Under the pieces are notes generated by a model. That model made no database searches. It was not told the origin of the DNA and was given only the letters and a program-made list of their open reading frames with translations. From the NCBI GenBank assembly GCA_964023275.1, contig OZ029929.1, positions 3,909,844-3,973,843 on the forward strand: a DNA stretch of 64,000 nt, read 5' to 3'. Of the stretch, positions 1 through 10,085 are shown in pieces. Positions within the stretch are counted from its first letter, which is position 1. Every line of letters begins with the position of its first letter. The translations under genes and the position numbers were made by a program. The DNA comes from Norana najaformis. Lineage: Eukaryota > Annelida > Clitellata > Crassiclitellata > Hormogastridae.

Positions 1-150
1 CTTCTCCTTCTTCTTCTTCTTCTTCTTCTTCTTCTTCTTCTTCTTCTTCTACTACTACTATTACTATTACTACCACTACTACTACAACAACAACTACTAC
101 TACTACTATTACTACTATTACTACCACAACCACTACTACTACTTCTTTTT
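1..150. repeat. (TTC)n then (TAC)/(TAT)-type trinucleotide microsatellite
   Basis: Nearly pure CTT/TTC repeats pass into imperfect ACT/ATT trinucleotides. The tract starts at or before the window edge. No gene is associated with it. Confidence 0.95.
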
Positions 151-1599
151 CGCGTTCTTCTCGTTGTTTTTGACCATATTCTTCACGTTCTTCTTCTTCT
201 GAACAGCGATGAAATAGAATCAGTTGGTTTGCATTGGGATTAAGGCGGTGTGGATGTTACAAATTAGACTAGATCAGATTATATGGCCGCTCGCTGTGGT
301 AATTTGAGTGTCCGCCTTGTAACGACAAAAGTACAGGCTTGAGTTTTCTATGATGCGATCACCATACAGGGACACTGACTTATTTAAAGCCGTCCATACA
401 ATTTTTGGGTGATGCAGGACTATCTGCAATTAATTTATTTAAATTTTCATATTTGGTAGATGAAACAAGTTTCGCACAGTTTGCCCTGTGGCTTTGGCTT
501 AAATGTAATGTGGTCAGAGGGAAGGCGAGAGTGGCACCATCATTGCTCTAAGTGACTTCTGCAACGAACAGCTTCAGAAATGCGGACCGACAGCAAGTGG
601 CGCGATGCTGCTAAACTTGTTCCTTGGGATGCTGGTAAATATATGGCCTGTGATGCTGCAGTGGTCCATACTTATCGAACCAATCAACAGTTTCTTTTAT
701 TTGGTTCGCAGGCCGGCGCAAAAGAGATGCGCTCGCTACGTAAATGCTCTGAATGAATGAACAAATAAATGAATGAATGAATGAACAATTGAATGTGTCG
801 TGTCAGTTTGATGACTGTCTGAATTACATAGACTAGATCCGTCTTAGTACAAGTGTAACTTGGTGTGGTAACAGTAATCCGGTGTGTAGACAATTCCACT
901 CATTCACTTAATGCAGATCCAACGTTTAAACTGATAATTTAACTAATATTTCCTCTAAGCAAAATCAAAAATTATAGATCATCAACTTTCCTTTGCTTTA
1001 TACCAGACTACTTACCTGCCCGAGCATCCATTGACTGAAAGCTAGAATTATTACAGACCTCAGTGACTTGCCTCCTCTAATGGTCCCTCACAAAACTTGC
1101 ATCTTAGCAGAAGAAGAACACACTGTAAAGTTAATGCTTTAACGACGGCGGTAACAACAAACTTGGGTTTTATTTGTTTTGTAGGCGAATGACAATTGCG
1201 ACGACAGATTATAATCCGGAAGAATTTCCCTTCAGAATCGAGGCCCGCTGCCTATTCCTCCCATTTCCAACTGACTGTAGAGTCACATTCTTGGTATAAT
1301 GAAGTGAAAGGTAAGGTAAAGTAAGACACTGCAATTGCTAATTCAATTATAAACAAGAGTCTGTGTAGATAGTCTGTGGTCCCTCTGCTTAAAAACCTAT
1401 CCCTTGAAGCGCAAAAACGAAAACGGCAATCCAAACATTGGCCCCTGGGAATATGTAGAATAGCATGAGTATGAGAAGGAGCAACAGGAAGGATATGCAA
1501 AGGGCAAAGGGCATGAGCCAGAACCATATCATTAGAATGAAGCTCAGATAATTAGAAGATGTGACTATAGACTTGGAAATGTTGGGTTCTTCTTCTTTT
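151..1599. other. No gene recognised
   Basis: This is ordinary non-coding sequence. The only local structure is a short GAATGAAT-type repeat at about 752-786. Open frames are short, uneven in composition and lack recognisable domains. Confidence 0.6.
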
Positions 1600-1830
1600 T
1601 CTTCTTTTCAACCGTCCTCGGTACGAGGGTTGGTCGCATTGTAGACGATTCTTTTCCATCCACTCCTATCCTCGGTTCCTCTCAGCAACTTCTCTGTGGC
1701 TATACCGGACCATTCGCCGATGCTGTCCATCCACCTCTTCCTTGGTCTTCCTCTTGCTCTTGCTCTTGCTCCCGGAACTGTTCCTTGCATGATCTCCTTT
1801 TTTTGAATTGATTCGTCCATAATGCTCATT
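1600..1830 (-). mobile_element. LINE reverse-transcriptase C-terminal relic
   Basis: Read on the minus strand, the region encodes a peptide with a basic RARGRPRKRWMDSIGEW motif followed by a DRSGWKRIVYNAT segment. This arrangement, a run of Arg/Gly/Pro, then RW.D.I..W, then DR..W..I, is typical of the extreme C-terminus of apurinic-endonuclease LINE polyproteins. No catalytic reverse-transcriptase domain is present, so this is a 5'-truncated dead fragment. The family assignment rests on motif recognition only. Confidence 0.6.
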
Positions 1831-3775
1831 GGGAAAATGAGGTGGTAGATTCCTCTGCCTTTCCACCTCGCAGTGGCGGTCTATCGCGAATTTATCACCA
1901 TAGACCAGCCTAAACAGTGATCAACCGTTGTCGTAATTTTCGATCCTCCGCCCGATCTCCGATGCAATACCCGCTGCTGCCCAGGCCTTCGCCGCCCACG
2001 TTAGCCAGTTTTTCAGGGTTCCTGCAGAGCCTTCCCACCTCGCGAAGCGCCCTAGGTGATACTTCAGCTTACGCCTTCACCACTGATGGTATAGCCTCTG
2101 CAGGCAATCCCTTACTTGACTGTTACACCCCCTCACCACTGTGAGGTGTGGGTCGGACTTTGAGGGGGAATGTTGGCTAAATTCTGATAAATGACAGACG
2201 TCCATGAATTTGTCTGCTGCTGGTTTACTTGACTTAGCTTTTACATACTAAACTTAGTAAAGTCCTCGTGATAATGATAATGTTAACAAGTATATTGTAG
2301 TCTAATTTTAAAATTTAACTCTAATATTCAGATGTTTATAGTAGATATTTAGTTTTATAGAACTTTATATATTCTAGAGAACTGGAACGGTAAATGTTGT
2401 TATTATGAAAAGCTTCATAGTTGACGGATAATTGTCATTAGGAATTGCAAATGTAAAACGGTACAAATAAAGCAACTATGCTTTATTTTACCACATCCTT
2501 GTTAAGCATTGGATTACAGTGGATGCCGTTTTGTTTATTCATTTCTGTATTTTTGTTAAGACTATGAAGTTATTTTACACATTCATTGTGAAATGCAACT
2601 TTGAGCCAAATGCTATTTTAATACAGAAGAGAATATTTAAGGGAAATCTACGTTTTCAAATTCTATTCTTATGTTTGAGTGAAATTTAACTTTAGATGTT
2701 CTGTAGTCTGAGAGAGTGTTGTAGCTTCATATTCAAGAGTTGAAGTTCTAGAATATAAAAAGTCTTAGATATGCAGTGTTTTTAACGTTACGCAAATCAA
2801 GGCTAAGTAAACTAAGATAAAGTTATGTACGGCCTGACGTCTTGGCCCCGAAAGGACCGCTGGGCATGCTGCTCTGTATGACTTATTTGGGCGAACCGAT
2901 TTCAAAGCTGGATTCCCTTCTCTCAGGAATCAGCAGGACTCGTTATGTCTGATGACAAGCGCTCAATGGTGCAACCTTCATACACTGGCAGGCGGGCAGA
3001 AGTCTTACCTGGCTGGTGACTGAATTAAACACCCTGCCTGAATTATATCCACCCGATGCCCCCTGCAACAGTGAAGGAGCGGCGGCCAAATTGGCAGCCC
3101 AAAGGAAGGAAACAGCGCTCTTGATATGATTAAACCTGCAAGCCTATCACCATTTCGTCTCTTTGGCGTCCGAGACTCTTACTCAGATCAATCATTAGAG
3201 ATTGTACTTCATTCAAGAATTAATTCATTCACAGCATCTATGCTGCATCCTTTCATATATCGACTTAGAGGGTCTCTCAACCCAGCTCGGCAAAAGCGAA
3301 AAATTTTCAAGTGTTGGCCAGAATCACAAGCAGATTCAGAGGAATACCATTTTTGGTAGATGACCCAACCACTGAAGATGCACGACTTTGCATTGTTCAA
3401 AAGCATGCAATCAAAAGCAACAACTGGTTAACCTCAGATCGTGTAGCGATGATTTCTGCAGCCAGACAAGGCTGAAACGAGACAGAAAACCTCACGCAAG
3501 TTGGCAGGCACATTCTCCAACTGGCATCGCCAGATTCAAACCAAGCTTTTACATTCGATGTACTGCGAAACGGGCAGCCAGTGAAATAAATCGTGCATAT
3601 CCTACCAGAATTTCAGCGATAGTCGCGGAAGAGACCTTTGTGGTCCGATGACAACGGAATCGAATGCGTCGCCATCTAGCGGAACTAAACGAATCGACCA
3701 TATGCTGTGCGCAATTCAATTTCGTCCCCGACAGCCTTCCAATCCAATCTCATCGATGGCAGGTCCCAATGTCAT
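1831..3775. other. No gene recognised
   Basis: Apart from AT-rich DNA at about 2220-2830 and a more GC-balanced stretch with short open frames from about 2840 to 3710, nothing recognisable is present. The open frames at 3126-3651 overlap one another on both strands and carry no domain. Confidence 0.5.
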
Positions 3776-3779
3776 AGGA

Positions 3780-3856
3780 GAGACAGAGAGACAGAGAGAC
3801 AGAGAGACAGATTGACTGACCGACTGACTGACTGACTGACTGACTGACTGACGCAC
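3780..3856. repeat. (AGAC)/(GACT)n microsatellite
   Basis: An AGAGAC repeat passes into GACT repeats. The short frames across it, rich in Ser and Cys, are translation artefacts of the repeat. Confidence 0.9.
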
Positions 3857-4279
3857 AAACGGATGAACGGACAGACAGATATACATGCACGCAGATATAT
3901 GTCTGCCTATTCGACAATCAGTCGGATAGCAGACTCTATACATACAGACAACAAATAGGATGGACGAATAAACAGGAAGATAGCAAAGCAAACTATCAAC
4001 ATGATATGTAATAACTGCATATGCATCATGTATAACGCTTCTGTAAATTTTTATATGAAGGCGTGAAGGGGCATACATGACAAGATATTTAGACCATTTT
4101 ACATATAAATAATGTGCATATATATAATATGTATAGTAATATAATTAATCAAGTGGATGAAAGAGCCTACGGGACCATACACGTGTATAAAATGCGTGGT
4201 GTTAGGTCGAAGGTCACCGTGATCCCGTCATCCACTTCCTTACTATAATAGCTACCTATGTCTAATACTTCCGATATCA

Positions 4280-4740
4280 TATATATATATATATCACATG
4301 CACACCATGTGTTTTATATATGCATGTATATATATACATATATATTCGAAGGCCGCCAAATTAGGTTTGTTCATTGCCGCTTCCTCTCTTTCTATGTGTT
4401 TCTTTTACTTTTTCTCTGTCTCTGTTTCTCTCTCATTTCCTTCGTCAGTCTATCTCACTCCATCTCTGCCTCTCTTTCTCTTTCTCTCTGCCTCTCTGCC
4501 TCTCTCTGTGTCTCTCTGTCTCTCTCCCCTATGTCTGTCTGTTTGCATGGGTTACACCTTTTGTCATAGGCTTTCTTTTCCTCTGTCTGCCTGTCTACCC
4601 GTTGATCACACTGTCTCCTTCTACATGTCCCACAGTCATTCTCTCTCTCCCTTAATATGTCGCCTGCGGATGCAGTAAGTCCATCGTTTGGACCAGTCAC
4701 TCACTCGATCGATGGCAAACGAGGCGACGCTCAGAGCAAT

Positions 4741-4782
<42 letters not shown>

Positions 4783-4905
4783 ACAGACAGACAGACAGAC
4801 AGACATACACGTTTTGAGAGAGGAGAGAGAGAGAGAGGAGAGAGACAGACAGAAAGACATACAGACAGAGAGAGAAGGACGGACTGGCGACGGAGGGTGT
4901 AGAGG
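4280..4905. repeat. Low-complexity block: AT, pyrimidine tract, (CAGG)n/(CAGA)n
   Basis: An AT dinucleotide tract (about 4278-4345) is followed by a long TCTC-rich pyrimidine tract (about 4380-4650) and a CAGG/CAGA tetranucleotide array (4741-4804). A purine-rich GAGA tail extends to about 4885. All open frames across this block are repeats in translation. Confidence 0.9.
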
Positions 4906-5179
4906 ACAATCGTACAGATGCTATCGGTCGGCGATGCTGCAGCTGCGCACGGAGAGCCGCATCTTCCGTCGGAGAGACTTGGGCTGCGGCTGCAAGTCGT
5001 CGCTTGATGTTGATGTTGTTTTCGTGGTATACTAGGACGTCATACTGAGTAACAGAACAGACGGTGAGTCTCCCCGGAAACCGGGTAAGAGACATTTATT
5101 TCCTCTCTATATTTGTAAATTTATGTACAGCCAAGGTAGGCGTTAAGCCACTTACCTATATAGTCGACATCTCAACACA

Positions 5180-5349
5180 TTGGAGGCTCCAGGATTGCTT
5201 ACGTGGGGGGGGGGGGCAAGGGCGTTTCTAGAGGGTCGCCACATTCTCGCAATCTACTGTGCACGGGTCTGGTCTGAGGAGCCCTGGCATAATACTAGAG
5301 GGACGCGGGGGCGAACCGCTCCGCACGACTATAGCTAAATCCGCCACTG
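5180..5349 (+). mobile_element. Short MITE-like element, copy 1 (ends GGCTCCAGGATTGC ... TAAATCCGCCACT)
   Basis: This matches the elements at 26460-26757 and 51474-51645 over a shared left end (CTCCAGGATTGCTT), a middle with CGCCACATTCT, and a right end CTATAGCTAAATCCGCCACT. The termini are imperfect inverted repeats (AGTGGCG type). It has no coding capacity. The G-run at 5203-5212 is internal. It is probably a non-autonomous DNA transposon; the superfamily is not assigned. Confidence 0.6.
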
Positions 5350-5505
5350 CCCCCATCTGTATTTGAATACGATAACCGGTTCAGTGCTCAGTATTGAAGT
5401 ACAGATTCATTGATTTATAGAACAAATTTCGTCTAATGCTCATACAAAACAGTTGCAAGACAAACCAGGTTGACATGTGAGAAGGAAGAAGTGCTTTCTG
5501 CTGTA

Positions 5506-5506
<1 letters not shown>

Positions 5507-5568
<62 letters not shown>
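5507..5568. repeat. (TG)n microsatellite
   Basis: An uninterrupted TG dinucleotide array of about 60 bases. Confidence 0.97.
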
Positions 5569-5570
<2 letters not shown>

Positions 5571-5889
5571 CTATCAGGAAGAAAGCGAAACTTGTATCCA
5601 ATATGATGTCCGCCACAGTTTAGCAGTCAGTAACAATATTGATAGTAAGGTTCTCAAAAGGCTCCATAGATTAGATTACTATGCGTTACATTACGAAACG
5701 AACTAAGTTATAATCACACTGCTGCAATCATTTAATGAGCTATTCGCCTTTTGTAACGACGGACGATTTATATAGCTCCAAAGTGAAGAGGAAGCGATGG
5801 CCTGGCTGGCGACGTGTCGCTTGACGGTCACGGTAGGATGGCTGTAAAGAAATCGAGTTGGATGTCATATATTATACGAACGTCATACG

Positions 5890-6205
5890 AACTCACCAAC
5901 ACTTCACCTCTTTCAGTTTCTGCGCTGGTCTTTCACTCAAGACTGAAAACATTTCTTTTCCAGAAATCTTATCCTGATTCTTCCTCTTCCCCTTATCTCT
6001 CTTCTAGCTTCAATTTCAAACATCACCCACCGTAGCCGTCCGACATCCTAACTGCTTGACTCCTGGATCTTGACCTGGAACCGAACCCTTTTGCCTATCG
6101 ATTTTATTTTGACTGAACACCTGTGAATAAGCTGGTTCTCGCGACTTAGCTTTCGCTGAGGCTGTAGAAATCTCGAGATTACGATTACGACTATAACTCG
6201 AGGTC
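5890..6205 (+). mobile_element. CR1/L2-like LINE 3' end, family X
   Basis: The fragment opens with a frame encoding [14 protein letters not shown], the R-LK-FLF motif that closes CR1/L2 reverse-transcriptase ORFs. A 3' UTR follows, with the marker strings ATCTTGACCTGGAA and ATCGATTTTATTTTGACTGA, and the element ends in TTACGATTACGA repeats. Copies with the same markers occur at 8225-8560, 32565-32850 (minus), 41588-41690 and 54050-54275. It is 5' truncated, as expected for a LINE. Confidence 0.75.
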
Positions 6206-6689
6206 AAGAAACATTTTAAACTTATCTGAAGGCGCTCCTTTCTAGAGATGGCAGGTAGCCCTTCCTCAATGCCTTTGTGAGGTTCTTAAAAGATGCTGTG
6301 TAGCCCAAGTGTTGAAATACCACATGAATAACTGAAAAATAAAATTCAGAAAACTTCTCCGTTATTATTCTCCCTCTTTATCTCTGACGTTATCTCCCTC
6401 TTTTTCCTTCTCCATCTATGTTTTTCCTTTAATTTTCATCCTTCTTTTTATTTCTCTATTTTTCTGCAGAGTGCGTTAGATTACCTGTTTATTACATGGT
6501 CTCATTATTGCATTATTCATCCGTGTTAAATACAGGTCTACTCACGTTCTCTGATTACAACATGCTTTTCATACATCACCTAAGTTTTTATCACTTTATT
6601 GTAATCTCTTCGATTACAGCTTTATACCTTTTAGTAGACGCAGTTCATCAAGCCTAAACTTACTTGCGAGGCCTAGAGTCACACGATCA

Positions 6690-6826
6690 AGTCACGACTC
6701 AAGACACATCTTTTTAGGATATCTTATGACTGCAGTTGATTTTTGAACCCTTGTACAGCGCCCTTTTCTTCGGCCTCGGCTGTGCTACGGCGCTATATAA
6801 ATTGTCTTATTATTATTATTATTAGA
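6690..6826 (+). mobile_element. LINE 3' tail, family Z, ending in (TTA)n
   Basis: The text CTACGGCGCTATATAAATTG followed by (TTA)n matches the fragment at 53265-53459 (TTACGGCGCTGTATAAATTG then (TTA)n). Upstream lies ACGACTCAAGACACATCTTTTT, which reads like the RLKTHLF end of a CR1/L2 ORF. The TTA tail overlaps the end of the reeler exon on the opposite strand (6822-6873). Confidence 0.65.
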
Positions 6827-6873
6827 GAGTCCAGTCCAAGCCAGAAGACGTTCTGGGCTGGCACACGGTTGCT
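6822..6873 (-). CDS. Reeler-domain secreted protein, candidate last exon (gene 1)
   Basis: On the minus strand an acceptor TTTGTTTCAG is followed by a 52-base exon in phase 2 encoding (x)ATVCQPRTSSGLDWTL and a TAA stop. Reeler domains end in a strand of the form ..F.ATVV....FW, so this fits the terminal beta strand. The phase agrees with the phase-2 end of exon 3 in the neighbouring gene (13454-13573). It would follow the first exon at 8901-9084, but I could not find matching exons 2 and 3 between them, so this copy may be broken or the exon may belong to another copy. The stop codon lies in the TTA tail of an opposing LINE. Confidence 0.5.
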
Positions 6874-6899
6874 CTGAAACAAATATAGGCAGAAATGGA

Positions 6900-7370
6900 T
6901 AGATGCGGTAATTATCGCTATGTTGAGGTGATGATAACGACGTTGATGTCAATAATGCTGAGTCTTGTGATGATTAAAATAAGAATAGCGTTAGGTCGAG
7001 ATATTGAGGTTGAACAAAAGGTTGAGAAGGAGAAGGAGGAGGAGGAAGAAGAGAATAAAGACGATTAATGATATTGCTACTAAAGATGATGCAACCACGA
7101 AGACGACGATGAAGATAACTGCAACAATACTGAGGCAAATGATAATGCCCACACTGATGATTCTGATGATGTTTACGATGATTTTAAAACAAGAGCCCTC
7201 AAGGGTGTGGTGTTTTGGTCGAAAAACCTTTTGACTTAAGCGCAGAAACGGCAACTGGGTCACTAAAGGCGTGTTTTTATCGAAAATGATTTCGCAGCGC
7301 CAACTGCAGTTTCAGTTTCCTCCATCCTGAGACTGATAGCAGTGCCACCACTTTGACCACCTGTCCACGC
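6900..7370. other. No gene recognised; GAT/AAG-rich imperfect trinucleotides
   Basis: The stretch has imperfect GAT, GAC and GAGGAG tracts (about 6920-7170). The basic and acidic open frames across it reflect composition, not a conserved protein. Confidence 0.5.
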
Positions 7371-7371
7371 A

Positions 7372-7546
7372 TGAGATGGTATTACCGTGATCCAGAGCCA
7401 ACCCGTGTGAGATGGTATTACCACGATCCAGAGCCAACCCGTGTGAGATGGTATTACCACGATCCAGAACCAACCCGTGTGAGATGGTATTACCATGATC
7501 CAGAACCAACCCGTGTGAGATGGTATTACCATGAGCCAGAGGAAAT
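7372..7546. repeat. 36-bp minisatellite, about 4.8 units
   Basis: The unit begins GAGATGGTATTACCACGATC and continues with CAGAGCCAACCCGTGT. The array has nearly five copies with a few substitutions (C/T in ACGATC, G/A in CAGAG). Because 36 is a multiple of three, one plus frame and two minus frames stay open; the plus frame repeats RWYYHDPEPTRV. I see no start, splice or domain context to show that it is translated. Confidence 0.93.
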
Positions 7547-7599
7547 ACGACGGCTTTCTTCAAATCGTCGTCCCTAGATACATTGTTCGGTCACCGTCT

Positions 7600-7765
7600 T
7601 AGTACAGCACTCAGCAACTAGTTGTCAAGTTTATACCAGGCACAGGATTCGAACCTTGGACGCAGAAGTCAAAGGCCGACATCTTTTCAGTCGGTCACAG
7701 CGAGACTCTGATTTGGAATTCATATAGCGCCTCTCGTTTCAAACCAAACATTCTGCAATTCTTTA
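7600..7765 (-). mobile_element. tRNA-derived SINE, minus strand
   Basis: Minus-strand text contains a Pol III B-box-like string (AAGGTTCGAATCCTG) and an AGGCGCTATATGAATTCC segment like the GCGCTATATAA strings elsewhere in the window. It is diverged and its boundaries are uncertain. Confidence 0.45.
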
Positions 7766-7794
7766 GCATTTATCCAAAGCAAATGGGAGCAACC

Positions 7795-8220
7795 CCCCCC
7801 CCCCAAGGACATCAGGTATCTCGAAGAAGCTTTATATCAGTCATGCAATAAATTAGGCCCAAAGCAACAATAGAGCCATGTTGTCATCATTGTCGTCGTC
7901 ATCATCATTATTCATCATTTGTTGACTTTTTTGTTGTCATCGTTATGACCAACGCCAGTCCCTGGAGCCAGCCAGTTGGCGGCGATGGGTGAGAATAAAT
8001 AACATCCGGTCATTTTCGGTCATTTGTCAAACTTAGTGCTGTTCTCATCTTTAGTCCAAGGGTTGTTATGTCTACGTTTATGTTGTCTATGCAGCGTGGA
8101 CTTTATTCTCCTTTGTTTCTCATTTCTTCGAATCTTGCATTTAGTGCAGTGTGTGAGATTTAGTCAGCTGCCATTCATTCTTTCCACCTGACGAAGGCAT
8201 CGCTATCCCAGAACTGCGAC
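7795..8220. other. No gene recognised; poly-C run
   Basis: A C-run lies at about 7795-7804 and a short TCATCATCA tract at about 7885-7920. The remainder is unremarkable non-coding sequence. Confidence 0.5.
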
Positions 8221-8224
8221 AGTT

Positions 8225-8560
8225 ATCTGACCCATCACACAAACTCACCTATGCTCCACGGCTTGCAATTTCTGCATTGACCTTTCGCTCAAAACTGAAA
8301 ACATTCCTCTTTCACAGATCCTATCCTGACTCCCCTTCTTCTTCCAATCCCTCTTCCCGCTCCAATCCCACACACCCTGCCGTAGCTGCCACGCTGTCTC
8401 TCTGCCTGACTCTTGGATCTTGACCTGAACTGAACACTTTTGCGTATCGATTTTGTTTTGACTGAGCGCCTGTGAATAAGATGGTCCCCGCGACGTGGCT
8501 TTCGTTGGGCGCTGTAGAAATCTCGGAATTACAATTACGATTACGATCGCTGTTTCGCTG
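8225..8560 (+). mobile_element. CR1/L2-like LINE 3' end, family X
   Basis: This is a second copy of the 5890-6205 fragment. It carries the CTCAAAACTGAAAACATTCC string (C-terminal SLKTFLF-like motif), ATCTTGACCTGAACTGAAC, ATCGATTTTGTTTTGACTGA and a terminal TTACAATTACGATTACG. Confidence 0.75.
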
Positions 8561-8584
8561 AACGATTCTATCCAGCAGAATTGT

Positions 8585-8810
8585 CTGGTCGTCATATAGC
8601 GTATAGTTTCGAAATCGTATTCGTGAACTACAAATTTCTAAAGTGCTACTTAAAAGCTAAGCACCAGCTTATTCATGAGCGCTGCGTCAAGTCAGTGGGT
8701 TTGTCCAAAGATGCCATGTCAAGAACCAAGTCTTTTTGCCAGAAGATCAGAGAAAGAAGGGGGAGAGGAGCTGTTAGTATGGGTTGTGCTTAAGCTGAGA
8801 GAAATGGGAA
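8585..8810 (-). mobile_element. CR1/L2-like LINE 3' end, family Y
   Basis: On the minus strand it matches the fragments at 40150-40410 and 47365-47575: CAGCTTAAGCACAACCCA, TTGACATGGCATCTTTGGAC, CACTGACTTGACGCAGCGCT, then an AATAAGCTGGTGC string. It is inserted tail-to-tail with the family X copy just upstream, which gives a local inverted arrangement. Confidence 0.7.
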
Positions 8811-8900
8811 TTCAGCGGAATTTGGTTTAGCTGATGACTGCACATAACAGGCCTAACATTGGAATGCTTCGTATGAATTGTTGGCGTGCTTTGTGTTTAC

Positions 8901-9084
8901 CCGAGAATGTTCTGTCTCCGCTGTTGGCTACGGTCAGTTTGTAGGGATTTGGGGTCGATTGGGGTGGAACGAAGTGATCGGGGGTCATGTCAACGCGCAC
9001 TTCAATCGGGACTCCTGTTGGATACGACCTCGAGATTCCCACCAAAACGCCAAGCACCAGAACGCAGACCAACTCCCGAGGCAT
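8901..9084 (-). CDS. Reeler-domain secreted protein, first coding exon (gene 1)
   Basis: The minus-strand start at 9084 gives a hydrophobic signal peptide (PRELVCVLVLGVLVG) followed by SYPTGVPIEVRVDMTPDHFV and PPQSTPNPYKLTV. This is the conserved reeler N-terminus (YP.GAP...C..M.P.H...PQ..P.PY.L.V). The exon ends at a GTAAAC donor after the GDRTFSG segment, the same position as in the other two copies. The usual Cys after GAP is missing here (VR in its place). Reeler domains occur in small secreted immune proteins and in ferric-chelate-reductase-like proteins; the short architecture suggests the secreted type. Confidence 0.72.
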
Positions 9085-9356
9085 ACTGTGCACGATGAGG
9101 AAGAAGACGATCGATGGGTGTCGATGCGAATGATTTGTCACGTGTCCGTTTGTGAGTCTCTTAGAAACAAAAAACAATGTCTGTCTACAGTAATCACTAG
9201 TGTGGTCACATTCGCTAAAATAATAATTGATAGTATCTGACATTAGTCAAGAAATAAGGAATTATAAAGATATTTACCTCTATTACAGATCCATATGAAA
9301 GAATGGTAAGTTCTGTCCACTGCAAGGAAGCTATTTCAGCAAACGTTCACCTTAAT

Positions 9357-9425
9357 CGATGATGGTCTGAAACATCCACCAAAAGCGTCTGCCAGCAGAG
9401 CCTCAAAACATGTGATGTCCACGCT
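9357..9425 (+). repeat. Direct repeat, copy 1 (pair with 10016-10085)
   Basis: About 68 bases starting GATGATGGTCTGAAACATCC are repeated 659 bases downstream with about one mismatch in the core. This indicates a small, fairly recent local duplication or a shared repeat. The function is unknown. Confidence 0.85.
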
Positions 9426-10015
9426 GATAGCACAAGCTGTGCTACCTCAGTTGGACACAGAAGCTGTGAAACGAGATCGAGTGTTAGCTCTTTGCTGATG
9501 CACTATGACTATTTTGTCATCATCTTCAACCCTGTGGCCTGCAAAGATAGGTAATCAAACATTTGGAGTCCTTGGATAAGCAGAATGTAATTGATCGGAA
9601 TTGATTAACAATTCTGGATGTGAACCATGGTTGAATGTAAATAAAAATACCAAACCTTTTCAACCGCTGAATTCCCTGCAGTTCACGAGCTGTAAGTTGG
9701 TGTAGGCCTACACTTTTGTTACCTTCCATCAGTATCTGAATCTTCAGCGAGTAGACGGCTAATGCCATCCAACGTGCTCTATGTATAGAGCATCAGGCTT
9801 ATAGAACACAAACTTTGTATGTAATCCATCCATGCAGGCTGCAAGGCCAAGAAACTCATGATACATGTATTCATCTCTGGGATAATTCAGCTGGCAATGA
9901 TCCGCATTCAGGCTGTCATTCACATTTTTCAAAGGAATTTGATGTTCCTTCAGTTTGCAGTAGTTCATCGGTTAACAATTGTCACGGGATCTCTTAAAAT
10001 GAGAATCTCTGGTCC
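9426..10015. other. No gene recognised
   Basis: Short frames on both strands have no recognisable domain or splice context. Confidence 0.45.
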
Positions 10016-10085
10016 AGATGATGGTCTGAAACATCCACCAAAAGCGTCTGCCAGCAGCGCCTCAAAACATGTGATGTCCACAGGC
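10016..10085 (+). repeat. Direct repeat, copy 2
   Basis: Second copy of the 9357-9425 segment. The flanks differ on both sides. Confidence 0.85.

Noticed and set aside
4258..5095. Frames rich in Ser/Leu or Arg/Glu
   Set aside because: Low-complexity TCTC and CAGG/CAGA repeats; no domains.
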